Positions 9,101 through 17,329 of a DNA stretch of 58,070 nt are shown piece after piece. Source of the stretch: Nitrosospira multiformis (GTDB taxonomy: Bacteria > Pseudomonadota > Gammaproteobacteria > Burkholderiales > Nitrosomonadaceae); assembly GCF_900111585.1 (NCBI RefSeq), contig NZ_FOHI01000013.1:1-58070 (forward strand), in the 5' to 3' direction. Under the pieces are notes generated by a model, which ran no database searches, was not told the DNA's origin, and saw nothing but the letters and a program-made list of their open reading frames with translations. Positions within the stretch are counted from its first letter, which is position 1. Every line of letters begins with the position of its first letter. Position numbers and translations under genes: made by a program.

Positions 9101-9820
9101 TTGAATCAAGAAGCGCGCATCTTACTACAAAAAACCCCCGATAATTCTCCCCCGGTTGAGTTTTCAGCAGGCTGCCGCCGCTGCCCCCGGTTGGCCGGAT
9201 TTCTGGATGAGGTAAAAGCGCGCCACCCCGATTATTATGCCCGGCCAGTGCCTGCTTTTGGCGATCCCAAGCCCAGGCTTCTGATCATCGGCCTAGCGCC
9301 GGGAATGCACGGCGCGAACCGAACAGGAAGGCCTTTTACAGGCGATTTTGCCGGTGTTCTCCTGTATGGAACGCTCTTCAAGTTCGATTTTGCCAACCAT
9401 GCAGGCTCTGCTTCCATCAATGACAATTTGGAATTGATGCAATGCCGCATCACCAATGCGGTCAAATGTCTTCCGCCGGAGAACAAGCCGGAGGCAAGCG
9501 AGATCAGGCAGTGCAATAGCTATCTCGCACATGAGATTTCGGCCTTTGCTGAAGGAGGCGGTAGCGCGCTGCTGGCTCTTGGCGCCGTTGCTCATCAGGC
9601 TGTGCTGATGGCATTGGGGCTCAAGCCGAAGGCCCATGCCTTCCGTCATGGCGCCGTTCATGCGCTTGCCGGAAACTTCGGGTCTGATGACTTGAAACGC
9701 ACCGGGTTGACTCTATATGACAGCTATCATTGCAGTCGTTACAATACTCAGACCCATCGCCTGACTATAGAAATGTTCGAAGAGGTGTTTGCAAAAATCC
9801 GCTCCGACCTGGTTTCATAG
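9101..9820 (+). CDS. Uracil-DNA glycosylase, family 5 (UDGb)
   Basis: The 239-residue protein has CRRCPRL near the N-terminus (iron-sulfur-type cysteines) and, at residues 64-82, GLAPGMHGANRTGRPFTGD, the family-5 active-site motif (GLAPAxHGxNRTGR/xFTGD). In place of the Asp/Asn water-activating residue of other families UDGb has this hydrophobic/small motif, and it removes uracil, hypoxanthine and other deaminated bases. A C-terminal motif with His (DSYHCSRYN) corresponds to motif 2. The start is a TTG only 18 bases from the efp start; no internal ATG is available near the N-terminus, so the start is uncertain. Confidence 0.88.
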   Translation: MNQEARILLQKTPDNSPPVEFSAGCRRCPRLAGFLDEVKARHPDYYARPVPAFGDPKPRLLIIGLAPGMHGANRTGRPFTGDFAGVLLYGTLFKFDFANHAGSASINDNLELMQCRITNAVKCLPPENKPEASEIRQCNSYLAHEISAFAEGGGSALLALGAVAHQAVLMALGLKPKAHAFRHGAVHALAGNFGSDDLKRTGLTLYDSYHCSRYNTQTHRLTIEMFEEVFAKIRSDLVS

Positions 9821-9852
9821 CGGACGTCACAGCGGAAAACTGGAGATCAACC

Positions 9853-10041
9853 ATGCCCTATGTCAATATCCGTATTGCCGGCTCGCTCAGTCGCGAGCAG
9901 AAGAAACAGATTGCTCAGGAAATAACCGATACACTGGAGCGCATCGCTCATAAGCCCAAGTCCTATACGTATATCGCTTTCGATGAAATGCCTCATGAAA
10001 GCTGGGCCATTGCAGGCACCCTGTTGGGTGAGGAGGACTGA
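9853..10041 (+). CDS. 4-oxalocrotonate tautomerase family protein
   Basis: This 62-residue protein starts [12 protein letters not shown]: the proline after the initiator Met is the catalytic general base of the tautomerase superfamily, exposed after Met removal. Length matches the 4-OT family (about 62), which forms hexamers. The ATG at 9853 is chosen because longer in-frame starts would bury this proline and overlap the preceding gene. The physiological substrate is unknown. It directly precedes uvrC with a 5-base gap and may be co-transcribed. Confidence 0.88.
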   Translation: MPYVNIRIAGSLSREQKKQIAQEITDTLERIAHKPKSYTYIAFDEMPHESWAIAGTLLGEED

Positions 10042-10046
10042 TCGCC

Positions 10047-11867
10047 TTGCAGGCAGAACCGGCTTTCGATGCCAAGGCGTTTTGTGCTGGCCTTCCATCC
10101 CAGCCTGGAGTCTATCGCATGATGAACTCAGCTGGGCAGGTAATTTATGTCGGCAAGGCGATTGATCTCAAGAAGCGTGTTTCTTCCTATTTTCAGAAGA
10201 ATGGCCTGGCTCCCCGCACGCAACTCATGGTCTCCCAGATCGCGGGAATCGAGACCACTGTTACGCGATCTGAAGCAGAGGCCCTGTTACTCGAAAACAA
10301 TTTAATAAAGAGCCTAAATCCTCGCTATAACATCCTGTTCAGGGATGATAAATCATATCCCTATGTAATCTTGAGCGGGCACAGGTTTCCCCGACTTGGA
10401 TTTCATCGCGGTCCGCTCGACAAGAAACACCATTATTTTGGTCCCTTCCCGAATGCGGGAATGGTACGAGAGAGCATCCAGTTGCTGCAAAAGGTATTCC
10501 GGATTCGCACTTGCGAAGACAGTGTTTTCAGTAATCGTACACGCCCCTGCCTGCTCTACCAGATCAAACGCTGTAGCGGACCCTGCGTCGATCTGGTCAG
10601 CGAAGAAGCCTACGCGGAAGACGCAAGGGATGCGGAGCTTTTTCTCCAGGGCAAGCAAACGGAGGTTTTGAAAAGCATTACGGGAAAAATGCACGACGCT
10701 GCCGATGCACAGGAATACGAGCAAGCAGCGCTGTTTCGCGACCAGATTCAGTCTCTGCGAAAGATTTGCGAAAAGCAATTCGTGGATAGCGGGCGAGCGC
10801 TGGACGCCGATATCGTGGCCTGCGTGGCAGAGAACAACGGCGGTGGCCGGGTGTGCGTCAACCTTGCCATGGTCAGGGGAGGACGCCATCTCGGGGACAA
10901 GAGTTTTTTTCCGCAAAACGCGGAAGGATATGATCTCGCCGCGGTGGTGGAAGCATTCCTGGCCCAGCACTACCTCAATCGCAGCGTTCCGGACCTGATC
11001 ATCGTGGGAGAGAGAGTTCCGCGGGAATCTCTCCAGGCTCTGCTCACGCAGCAGGCTGACCATAAAGTGATCATCAATGTGAATCCGATAGGCAGCAGGC
11101 GCGTGTGGCTGGATATGGCGACAGAAAACGCCACCCTTGCGCTGGAACAAATGCTGAGCCGCCAGGCGAGCCAGGAGGAGCGGCTGCAAGCCTTGCAGCA
11201 GGCTCTGGATATGACCGGGTTGAGCCGGATTGAATGTTTCGATATCAGTCATACAATGGGTGAAGCGACCATCGCTTCCTGCGTGGTTTATGACAACTTC
11301 GCCATGCGTAATAGCGAGTACCGCCGCTACAATATTACTGATATCACACCGGGAGATGATTATGCCGCTATGCGCGATGTTCTCTCACGGCGCTACCATA
11401 AAATTGCGGAAGGTGAGGGCAATCTACCCGACCTGATCCTGATCGACGGGGGAAGAGGGCAGATTAACGCTGCTCACGAGGTCATGGTAGAGCTGGGGTT
11501 GAACGATGCCAACCTGGTAGGCGTGGCAAAAGGCGAGGAGCGCAAGCCGGGACTGGAGCAATTGGTTTTCCCAGGGGTGAAAAAACCACTACAATTATCA
11601 AAGGATCATTCCGGATTGCATCTCATCCAGCAGATTCGGGATGAAGCGCATCGCTTTGCAATTTACGGCCATCGCGCAAAACTTGGCAAGGCCCGCGTCA
11701 GTTCAAGTCTGGAGCAGATCGCCGGTATCGGCGCCAAGCGCCGGCAAAGTCTGCTGGCAAGGTTTGGCGGCCTGAAAGGGGTGCGCACTGCGAGCATCGA
11801 AGAATTGCAGCAAGCTGACGGCATCAGCCGCGCGCTGGCAGAGAAAATTTACAGGGAACTGCATTGA
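10047..11867 (+). CDS. uvrC: Excinuclease ABC subunit C
   Basis: The 606-residue UvrC makes both incisions in nucleotide-excision repair as part of UvrABC. Domains in order: GIY-YIG nuclease (about residues 12-95, [19 protein letters not shown]), cysteine cluster and UVR segment (about 165-235, [13 protein letters not shown]), RNase H-like C-terminal nuclease (about 390-545, [20 protein letters not shown] and [11 protein letters not shown]) and tandem HhH at the end ([18 protein letters not shown]). The start is a TTG with AGGAGG 10 bases upstream, overlapping the end of the tautomerase gene. Length is normal. Confidence 0.97.
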   Translation: MQAEPAFDAKAFCAGLPSQPGVYRMMNSAGQVIYVGKAIDLKKRVSSYFQKNGLAPRTQLMVSQIAGIETTVTRSEAEALLLENNLIKSLNPRYNILFRDDKSYPYVILSGHRFPRLGFHRGPLDKKHHYFGPFPNAGMVRESIQLLQKVFRIRTCEDSVFSNRTRPCLLYQIKRCSGPCVDLVSEEAYAEDARDAELFLQGKQTEVLKSITGKMHDAADAQEYEQAALFRDQIQSLRKICEKQFVDSGRALDADIVACVAENNGGGRVCVNLAMVRGGRHLGDKSFFPQNAEGYDLAAVVEAFLAQHYLNRSVPDLIIVGERVPRESLQALLTQQADHKVIINVNPIGSRRVWLDMATENATLALEQMLSRQASQEERLQALQQALDMTGLSRIECFDISHTMGEATIASCVVYDNFAMRNSEYRRYNITDITPGDDYAAMRDVLSRRYHKIAEGEGNLPDLILIDGGRGQINAAHEVMVELGLNDANLVGVAKGEERKPGLEQLVFPGVKKPLQLSKDHSGLHLIQQIRDEAHRFAIYGHRAKLGKARVSSSLEQIAGIGAKRRQSLLARFGGLKGVRTASIEELQQADGISRALAEKIYRELH

Positions 11868-11948
11868 ATCTTATCCAGCCTGCAGGCTCAGTGGCCTACA
11901 GCGGGACGCTTTCCAGATTCGTTTTTTAATGGCATATTCCCGACCCTT

Positions 11949-12521
11949 ATGCCTTTTAATCTGCCCAACGTACTTACTTGGCTGCGCATCGTGGCGATTC
12001 CGCTGTTCGTGGGTATATTCTATTTTCCCTCGACCTGGTTATCGCACGCCGACCAGAACCTGATCGCAACCATTATCTTTACTGGCGCCGCCATTACCGA
12101 TTGGCTGGACGGTTATCTTGCGCGCGTGCTGCGGCAGACCTCGGCCTTCGGTGCGTTCCTCGACCCCGTTGCTGACAAGCTCATGGTCGCTGCCGCGCTC
12201 ATCGTGTTGGTTTACCTGAGCAGGCTGGATGCGCTGATCGCTTTCATCATCATAGGGCGGGAAATCACTATTTCGGCCTTGCGCGAATGGATGGCCCAGA
12301 TCGGCAAAGGCAAGAGCGTGGCTGTTTCCTTTCTGGGAAAATTGAAAACCGTATCGCAAATGGCGGCCATTCCGCTGCTGCTATATGACGAAAAAATAGA
12401 TGAAAGCTTCGATCCACATGAGATAGGCACCTGGCTGATCTATCTTGCGGCAATACTGACGTTGTGGTCGATGGCCTATTATCTCAAGATCGCGATTCCG
12501 CAGGTGGTAAAGCACGGCTGA
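11949..12521 (+). CDS. pgsA: CDP-diacylglycerol-glycerol-3-phosphate 3-phosphatidyltransferase
   Basis: The 190-residue membrane enzyme makes phosphatidylglycerophosphate, the committed step to phosphatidylglycerol and cardiolipin. The CDP-alcohol phosphotransferase motif is split as TDWLDGYLARVLRQTSAFGAFLD with the metal-binding aspartates (DG...AR...G...D...D pattern) near residues 56-80. Several hydrophobic helices follow. The N-terminus MPFNLPNVLTWLRI is typical. It follows uvrC by 81 bases on the same strand, as in many proteobacteria. Confidence 0.96.
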   Translation: MPFNLPNVLTWLRIVAIPLFVGIFYFPSTWLSHADQNLIATIIFTGAAITDWLDGYLARVLRQTSAFGAFLDPVADKLMVAAALIVLVYLSRLDALIAFIIIGREITISALREWMAQIGKGKSVAVSFLGKLKTVSQMAAIPLLLYDEKIDESFDPHEIGTWLIYLAAILTLWSMAYYLKIAIPQVVKHG

Positions 12522-12549
12522 GCAAGCCGGGGCAAAGGAAGGAGAAAAA

Positions 12550-12825
12550 ATGCAATCACTGTACAATCCGGACATCTACCCCGATGAGATTCGGGAAATG
12601 ATATGCGAGTCGGGAGAAACGGGAATCGGGATTGCCAACCGGTGGATGACAGGATGGCCGAAGAGAGTGGTGAAACTGCTGGTCGAGGATATGTACGAGG
12701 GCGCGTTTCAGTATCAGCTCTTGCAGGAACAGGATGTGATGGCAAGAGCATCAAACCTGAGTCATCTCGCGCCGATGGAAATCATCGTGATGTCGGGCCT
12801 GAATCCGGAGCCACCAGAGGTGTAG
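12550..12825 (+). CDS. Hypothetical protein
   Basis: The 91-residue acidic, soluble protein has a strong ribosome binding site (AAGGAAGGAG) 6 bases before ATG and follows pgsA closely. Sequence such as YPDEIREMICESGETGIGIANRWMTGWP looks like a folded, conserved protein, but I do not recognise a family. It may be part of the uvrC-pgsA transcription unit. Confidence 0.65.
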   Translation: MQSLYNPDIYPDEIREMICESGETGIGIANRWMTGWPKRVVKLLVEDMYEGAFQYQLLQEQDVMARASNLSHLAPMEIIVMSGLNPEPPEV

Positions 12826-13004
12826 ACACTCCGAAGGTGCAGATAGATGGGGGGAGGAATTGTGCATGATGTTTGTTCCACAGGTGCAGGAAGTTTGACT
12901 GGCAAAAATAAGAGCTGACCCGGCGATAGGAGTATTTGTTTCTCCATCTATCCGGCGTTGAATCCAGATTACCTTCTCAAAGCCGTCATTTCCCTACGCA
13001 ACAC

Positions 13005-13062
13005 TTTCCACATGCAATATTCGCTCAAGTCTTTTTCCACATGCAATATTCGCTCAAGTCTT
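13005..13062. repeat. 29-bp tandem repeat, two copies
   Basis: Two perfect 29-bp units starting TTTCCACATGCAATATTCGC lie head to tail about 35 bp upstream of the tRNA-Gly promoter. With the promoter, they are the content of the gene-free stretch 12,826-13,141. The distance between units is near three helical turns, which would suit a regulator binding twice, but replication slippage explains it equally well. Confidence 0.85.
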
Positions 13063-13098
13063 TTTACCTTTAGGTAGATACCTTTGAGGGTTACTTTC

Positions 13099-13126
13099 TT
13101 GACAAAGATAGCGCCGCCCTTATAAT
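13099..13126 (+). promoter_or_regulatory. Consensus sigma-70 promoter for the tRNA genes
   Basis: TTGACA (13,099-13,104) and TATAAT (13,121-13,126) are both perfect consensus hexamers, separated by 16 bp. Transcription would start near 13,133, about 9 bases before tRNA-Gly. This is the best promoter in the window and fits a stable-RNA gene; tRNA-Cys, 147 bases downstream, may be in the same transcript. Confidence 0.85.
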
Positions 13127-13141
13127 GGCAGGCTGTTTTTC

Positions 13142-13216
13142 GCGGGAATAGCTCAGTGGTAGAGCACAACCTTGCCAAGGTTGGGGTCGCGAGTTCGAGC
13201 CTCGTTTCCCGCTCCA
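13142..13216 (+). tRNA. tRNA-Gly(GCC)
   Basis: The cloverleaf is intact: acceptor stem GCGGGAA with TTCCCGC, D-arm AGCTCAGTGGTAGAGC, anticodon loop with GCC, T-arm GTTCGAGCC, discriminator T and an encoded CCA. Confidence 0.97.
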
Positions 13217-13363
13217 GTTACTGGGAAAATGGATCATTGCCGTGGTCTCTATCGGATTTGACTTGAGGGACTCAGGCTAAAAATATCCGTTTTCCCTTTT
13301 TGCTTTTTGTTCTCGCACCCCAATGGTGCCAAAGTAGCAATACAGTCGCCGTAGGTCTAGTAA

Positions 13364-13437
13364 GGCGGGGTGGCAGAGTGGTTATGCAGCGGCCTGCAAA
13401 GCCGTGGACGCCGGTTCGATTCCGACCCCCGCCTCCA
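13364..13437 (+). tRNA. tRNA-Cys(GCA), island integration target
   Basis: The cloverleaf has acceptor GGCGGGG paired with CCCCGCC, a GCA anticodon in CTGCAAA, T-loop GGTTCGATTCC, and an encoded CCA. Bases from the anticodon loop to CCA (13,394-13,437) recur perfectly at 20,508-20,551, so this gene is the attachment site of the adjoining element and its 3' half was restored by the integrating DNA. Confidence 0.97.
13394..13437 (+). repeat. attL: 44-bp direct repeat (3' half of tRNA-Cys)
   Basis: This block is identical over 44 bp to 20,508-20,551. It starts in the anticodon loop and ends with CCA, a usual crossover region for tyrosine recombinases that use tRNA genes. Together the two copies delimit an element of about 7.1 kb. 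Confidence 0.93.
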
Positions 13438-13484
13438 GCATTCATGCGGTTCTTGATTGGTTCCGCGGTTATTTTTGCTATAGC

Positions 13485-13508
13485 GTATAGTAAATATATA
13501 GCAATCAG
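13485..13508. repeat. 24-bp direct repeat, left copy (possible integrase arm site)
   Basis: This AT-rich 24-bp block (starts GTATAGTAAATATATAGC) recurs exactly at 20,404-20,427. It lies 48 bp inside attL and covers the stop codon of the integrase remnant. The mirrored position near attR suggests an integrase arm-type site. Confidence 0.8.
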
Positions 13509-13935
13509 CCAAACGCCTTCTTCACCGCATCCTGTTTCAGCTGATCCGCGAAATGTGCATATCTCTTCGTGGACGCCAAAGATTTGTGCCGCAGTAGCTT
13601 CCCGGTAAGATATAAATCCACCCCATTCTGACCAACCATGATCCATAAGCATGTCTCAGATCATGGAACCTCAAATCATCCCTGCCTATCTCAGCAAGCG
13701 CTCTCCTGAAGTAACGCGAGATCATTCTGTGGCTGATCGCTATGGGTAGCATATTCGGTTTAAGAGCAAAGTTCTGAGGGATCGGCACAATCTCGATGCT
13801 GACTCCAGCCTTTTGTTCGAAAGCAAGCCACAGCCCATTTTTTATAGCATAGGTTTGCTATAAGCTTGAGCATCGAGAGTCTGCGATTGATTGTGCCTGG
13901 GGATAGTAACTTGCGGTGCTTCTTAGCGTACTCTT
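13505..13935 (-). pseudogene. Tyrosine-recombinase integrase remnant with frameshifts
   Basis: The C-terminal half of a phage integrase is readable in two frames. One frame holds the catalytic box LRFHDLRHAYGSWLV (Arg/His residues). After a one-base loss near 13,625 the reading moves to another frame, NGVDLYLTGKLLRHKS...RYAHFADQL, where RYAHF carries the catalytic tyrosine. Upstream, a second shift near 13,850 joins an N-terminal piece (SPGTINRRLSMLKLIANL). The homology stops at about 13,940, where unrelated phage sequence begins. It points toward tRNA-Cys, as an island integrase should. It cannot be active as it stands. Confidence 0.85.
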
Positions 13936-13957
13936 CGGCTACTAGATGAATCTCTGA

Positions 13958-14548
13958 AATGGCTCGTCAGCCAGCGCAAATGCTGATGACATATCCTCCG
14001 CTTCCGGTGCAACTACCGTAACAGGCTCGGTCTCTGTTGCAAATGGTAACGATACTTCAGCAGCGTCAGGTACCACCACCATTGTCGGATCATCGGCTAC
14101 CACAAATGCAGATGATGTCTGCTCGGCAACTGGAACCGTAGAAGAGCCGGAGGTAATCGGCACGGTAGCGGTAACGAATGCTGACGATACATCTGCGGCA
14201 AGCGGCACAACCACTATCGTCGGTTCCGTTGCTTACCTGAATCGCAATGATGCTTCCAGCGCAGAAGGATTGGTCAATAACGGCACGCTTGTGGAATCCG
14301 CTCTCACAACCGGCACTGTTCAAGCCATTCGCATCAAGAAGCCTGGAATTCCGGTTAATACACCGGAGTGGCTTAGAAACATGATCGAGATACTGGTTGG
14401 CCGACGCAATAACAAGATCGAAATCCCAAAGCATGAAACGCTCACGTTTTCCTCCACCCCGACTCAGGCGGAATGCGAGGCGCTGTATGAGTACACCAAC
14501 CGCGTCCGGTCGGCGTTGGATTCTTTAATCACGAGGTTCGACAGTTGA
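13958..14548 (+). pseudogene. 5'-truncated phage tail/fibre protein with Ala/Thr/Gly repeats
   Basis: An open frame without a start codon (preceded by a stop at 13,955) encodes 196 residues. The first 110 are imperfect repeats of about 20-22 residues with the core NADDTSAASGTTTIVGS, a pattern of tandem beta-domain proteins in phage tails. The last 85 residues are non-repetitive (ending RVRSALDSLITRFDS). The upstream break coincides with the broken integrase end, so a deletion joined the two. The terminal TGA overlaps the start of the next reading frame. Confidence 0.65.
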
Positions 14549-15155
14549 AAGAACAGCTTATCGCGATACTGCGAAGCAACATGGGTATGCCGCTTAATCC
14601 AGAATTGGCCGCGGATATTCTCCTTGCCGCAGATCAAATCCCCACTCTTGTTTCCTTCGATGTGCTGGACCGGATCAAGCCGGAACAGCACGGGGAGTTT
14701 ACTTTTGCTCATGAGAAGCTTGAGGACATCCTCGAGGAGATGAGGCCACTTCACGAAATGCATTGGGCAGAGACTGGGAAACATAGGCATGGCATCGCAT
14801 CGCATTCAATCCTGATTACGAAACCTTTTTTAGGTATGAGCGGGCCGGCCGTGCCTTGGTATTCACGCTGCGGAAGGATGGGCAGTTGCTCGGGAATTTC
14901 TCAGTATATGTGCATAACTCAATGCACAGTCAAACCTTGCTTTGTCGAGAGGATACCCTTTTCCTTTGTCCCGAGGCGCGCAAGGGACGGACAGCCGCAA
15001 GATTCATATCATATGCAGAAAACGCATTACGAGAAATTGGGGTTCGGGAAATTTCGGTATCAGTAAAAACAGTAAATAAAGCCGGGAGATTTTTCAGGAT
15101 GATCGGCTATCGCCATGTAGAGGATGGGTTAACCAAATTATTGGGAGATAAATGA
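14545..15155 (+). pseudogene. GNAT-family acetyltransferase, frameshifted by a 5-bp duplication
   Basis: The first part (TTG start at 14,545 overlapping the previous stop) reads to EMHWAETGKHRHGIA. Continuation in another frame, FNPDYETFFRYERAGRALVFTLRKDGQLLGNFSVYV ... RFISYAENALREIGV...GYRHVEDGL, has the GNAT acetyl-CoA pattern. Between them ATCGC is tandemly repeated (14,794-14,803); removing one copy restores one frame of about 202 codons. Such acetyltransferase-like proteins occur next to phage structural genes. The gene is inactivated unless decoding slips. Confidence 0.75.
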
Positions 15156-15216
15156 TTGTTAATACACGGCAGGCTACGCCACACTCTGCCGTGATGAGAT
15201 TAGAAAATATTTAAGA

Positions 15217-15330
15217 TCATTTTCCAGATCCAGATTCTTTTGGAGGACCCTTTGGTTCGTGATCTTTTACCTGACGTACAGGTGGGGGCGGTGGAGGTGA
15301 GGGTGGCGACAGTTTATCTTTATTTGTCAT
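15217..15330 (-). CDS. Polyproline micro-protein (37 aa)
   Basis: The product begins MTNKDKLSPPS, continues with a run of six prolines, then VRQVKDHEPKGPPKE, and ends in GSGK. Its ATG overlaps the stop region of the upstream polyproline gene (ATGACAAATAA), suggesting translational coupling. The pattern of polar head, proline run, R-Q, charged tail is shared with the neighbour, so the two are probably paralogues. Translation of such a run needs EF-P. The function is unknown. Confidence 0.6.
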   Translation of the reverse strand: MTNKDKLSPPSPPPPPPVRQVKDHEPKGPPKESGSGK

Positions 15331-15457
15331 CTTTCTTATTCCAAGGTTTTATCGTTTTAGGGTTAACAACTTCAACACCTTCGCGAATCTGTCGCGGAGG
15401 TGGAGGCGGGGGAGGTGGTTTGCTCTGAGAAGTTGGTTTTTTTGTTTCATTTGACAT
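15320..15457 (-). CDS. Polyproline micro-protein (45 aa)
   Basis: Starts MSNETKKPTSQSK, then eight consecutive prolines, RQIREGVEVVNPKTIKPW and a KKDDK end. GAGGA lies 6-7 bases before the ATG. It lies 31 bases after the end of the membrane protein gene (15,489) and overlaps the next polyproline gene, so the three look like one operon. There is no signal peptide or hydrophobic segment. Confidence 0.6.
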   Translation of the reverse strand: MSNETKKPTSQSKPPPPPPPPRQIREGVEVVNPKTIKPWNKKDDK

Positions 15458-15488
15458 AGTCTGTCCTCGCGTTACAAACAATCTGCGT

Positions 15489-16031
15489 TTAGAGGGCTTC
15501 GCCGAGGCTCCCAAAAGAAAATACTAAAAATGTGCCAACAGTGCATATAGCTGTGATGATCAGCATACCATTTGTCTTATGAAGATAAACTGAACGAATA
15601 TCATTACATACTGTATTTGCTGCGGAACAGCAAATGTAGTGAGTTCTCAGGTAATCGGTAAAGTGCTCTGCCGCTAACTGCTCACCGTTCTCGCATGTCT
15701 TATAGAATTCAATAAGAGATTGACGGTAATCTTCATTGACTTGAGCAGAAGGAAGAAATGAATAGGTGTGATTCCACCACGAACGAACGAAGTAGCAAAT
15801 AGTCACCATTAATAACGCAAATGAAACAACAATCAGTACCCAGAATGAGTACATGAGGCCAGAAAAGGTGTGATATTTATAATTTTGTAGTAAAAAAGCC
15901 TGCGCTCCACACAATGTGACAATTAATGTCATAGGCATTTGAAGGCGAGCACTAAGTTTTTCACGCATGTCTATTTCGTGAAAGTACAGCCTCTCGTAGA
16001 GTTGAAAAAGCTCTTCTTTTGTTTTCATCAC
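15489..16031 (-). CDS. Hypothetical membrane protein with three hydrophobic segments
   Basis: The 180-residue protein has an amphipathic N-terminal helix (FHEIDMREKLSARLQ), two adjacent membrane segments (about residues 33-50 and 62-83) and one at the C-terminus (about 155-175), with a soluble middle containing several cysteines. It is the first gene of a putative operon with two polyproline micro-proteins. I do not recognise a named family. The arrangement of N-terminal helix, membrane hairpin and distal segment recalls small membrane effectors found in phage-borne accessory cargo, but this is only analogy. Confidence 0.65.
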   Translation of the reverse strand: MMKTKEELFQLYERLYFHEIDMREKLSARLQMPMTLIVTLCGAQAFLLQNYKYHTFSGLMYSFWVLIVVSFALLMVTICYFVRSWWNHTYSFLPSAQVNEDYRQSLIEFYKTCENGEQLAAEHFTDYLRTHYICCSAANTVCNDIRSVYLHKTNGMLIITAICTVGTFLVFSFGSLGEAL

Positions 16032-16069
16032 TGAAACGACCGTCTTGGCGGTTGGTTTTTGTTACTCTC

Positions 16070-16093
16070 AGCCCGCTGATTGCGGGCTTTTTT
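16070..16093 (+). terminator. Intrinsic terminator
   Basis: GCCCGC, loop TGATT, GCGGGC, then six T. It lies before any recognised + strand gene and ends the 5' flank of the divergent membrane-protein operon, probably a relic of a lost upstream phage gene. Confidence 0.7.
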
Positions 16094-16199
16094 ATGGAGA
16101 AAAAATGCGTGAAAAAATAGTTTTCTTTGTGGCTCGACTTCTCGGCGTATCAATCAAGCGCAGGGAAAAGCATCATGGATGTAAATGGCCCTCAGACAA

Positions 16200-16475
16200 T
16201 CAAAGATTATTCTTGAGCCAATCAGAACATGGTTTATCAAAGCCTATCCAAGCCGCACCCGCACCTACTGGAATCTCTATCACAAGAAGCTCGTCATTAG
16301 AGTCGATAAACTGTGCAAGATAATTCACGATATCTATAGCTTTGGAATTGGAATTGACGAGCCAGGTGGAGTCCAAGCAGTGCCACCATACATCAAAGCC
16401 TTCAAGCGCCTTTATTAAATCAGTGTAACTTTGTCCTTTTTTATTTAAATCATAGCCAACCATATATGTCGCCAT
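16200..16475 (-). CDS. SinR-family / Cas2-like small protein
   Basis: The 91-residue protein begins MATYMVGYDLNKKGQSYTDL, continues with VWWHCLDSTWLV and DSNDELLVIEIP, and ends WIGFDKPCSDWLKNNL. This is the pattern of the proteins annotated SinR family, which adopt the ferredoxin-like fold of Cas2 and VapD. No cas1 or CRISPR repeats are near, so it is not a CRISPR adaptation gene. Members are common in accessory islands; a role as a nuclease or toxin is possible by analogy only. It is transcribed toward the membrane-protein operon. Confidence 0.75.
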   Translation of the reverse strand: MATYMVGYDLNKKGQSYTDLIKALEGFDVWWHCLDSTWLVNSNSKAIDIVNYLAQFIDSNDELLVIEIPVGAGAAWIGFDKPCSDWLKNNL

Positions 16476-16591
16476 GGTTCCCTCTTGTTTAGGTTTTTTA
16501 CAATTTTTATCCTTGGATAATTTCCTACGGCGTTCAAAACGAATTCTTTAACTACATAGCGACCTGAAGCATAACTAGTAGTTAAACGTCT

Positions 16592-16642
16592 CCCCTTATG
16601 AGTCTGATACAATTTGTCAGGCTCATCTGTGGGGGATTTTTA
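16592..16642 (+). terminator. Long hairpin with T tail
   Basis: ATGAGTCTGA pairs with TCAGGCTCAT (one G-T pair) around an 9-base loop, with CCCC/GGGG outside and ATTTTTA after it. It lies in the otherwise empty stretch 16,476-16,843, in which I see no other gene or repeat. Confidence 0.55.
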
Positions 16643-16843
16643 TGCGCCGCCTATTTATTTGCACAATTATCGCCAATTGATCTGGTCCGCAAGACGCTTT
16701 GCGTCTGCCAGTCCTGAGAAGTCGCAGATTTAGACTATATTTGAGGAATGGCACCATAAGAGGCGGCTGCTATAGGGTGGAAAAAGTGAGGGTTTCCAAG
16801 CAGTCAAAATGCTAGGATTTTTAACACGAAGCGGGGGGCAATC

Positions 16844-17164
16844 ATGGAATATAAATTTGGATCAACCACTTTTTCGCAGCTCATATGGCTAAAATCTGGA
16901 TCTTTGTTTAAGAATCCGGCGCGGCTAGAGCTAGAAATGACCAATACGGGCTCCCTAGGTGTAGAGGTATGCAGAGAGGACGGCACCGTAGTGGGTAAAG
17001 CGCAAGTGACGAATGTGCATGGTTGGCAAACGTTTAATTTCGTATCTGGTGGTATGTTTGGGCCTGGTATTCCTAACGGGGACTATAAGATAAAGCTGAC
17101 AAACTTGTCCGGGGGCAATCGCATACTTCGCTCAGGGACCCTATCGTACGACCAGAGACAATGA
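16844..17164 (+). CDS. Hypothetical beta-rich protein
   Basis: The 106-residue protein has a run of G (GCGGGGGGC) 7 bases before its ATG. Sequence such as ARLELEMTNTGSLGVEVCREDGTVVGKAQV and GIPNGDYKIKLTNLSGGNRIL suggests a small beta-sandwich. There is no signal peptide. It ends before a tandem repeat and terminator and precedes a phage structural gene. No family is recognised. Confidence 0.6.
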   Translation: MEYKFGSTTFSQLIWLKSGSLFKNPARLELEMTNTGSLGVEVCREDGTVVGKAQVTNVHGWQTFNFVSGGMFGPGIPNGDYKIKLTNLSGGNRILRSGTLSYDQRQ

Positions 17165-17212
17165 GGGATCGCTTTTGTTCTAAGCAAACACGGACAGCTC
17201 GACTAGCATCCC

Positions 17213-17248
17213 CTCTATATATTGCGGATACTCTATATATTGCGGATA
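17213..17248. repeat. 18-bp perfect tandem repeat, two copies
   Basis: CTCTATATATTGCGGATA occurs twice head to tail between the hypothetical gene and the terminator at 17,284. It could be a slippage product or a paired binding site. Confidence 0.9.
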
Positions 17249-17283
17249 AACTGATTCCTTAAACCCTACATGTGTTCACTCCG

Positions 17284-17307
17284 AAACCCGCTCCGGCGGG
17301 TTTTTTT
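17284..17307 (+). terminator. Intrinsic terminator
   Basis: AAACCCGC, loop TCCG, GCGGGTTT followed by more T. It ends transcription from 16,844 and lies 22 bases before the next gene. Confidence 0.85.
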
Positions 17308-17329
17308 ATGCCTAAAAAAGGAGAAGTAA

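Noticed and set aside
10353-11252. 299-codon minus frame inside uvrC
   Set aside because: Complement of a strongly coding gene; composition fits a shadow.
13005-13062. CRISPR-like array
   Set aside because: Only two head-to-tail units without spacers.
15240-15428. 62-codon + frame ending in poly-Gly
   Set aside because: Complement of the two polyproline genes.
16045-16323. 92-codon frame starting MAVGF
   Set aside because: It runs over the SinR-family gene on the opposite strand and begins inside a terminator.
16200-16475. CRISPR locus because of a Cas2-like protein
   Set aside because: No direct repeat-spacer array and no cas1 are present in the window.
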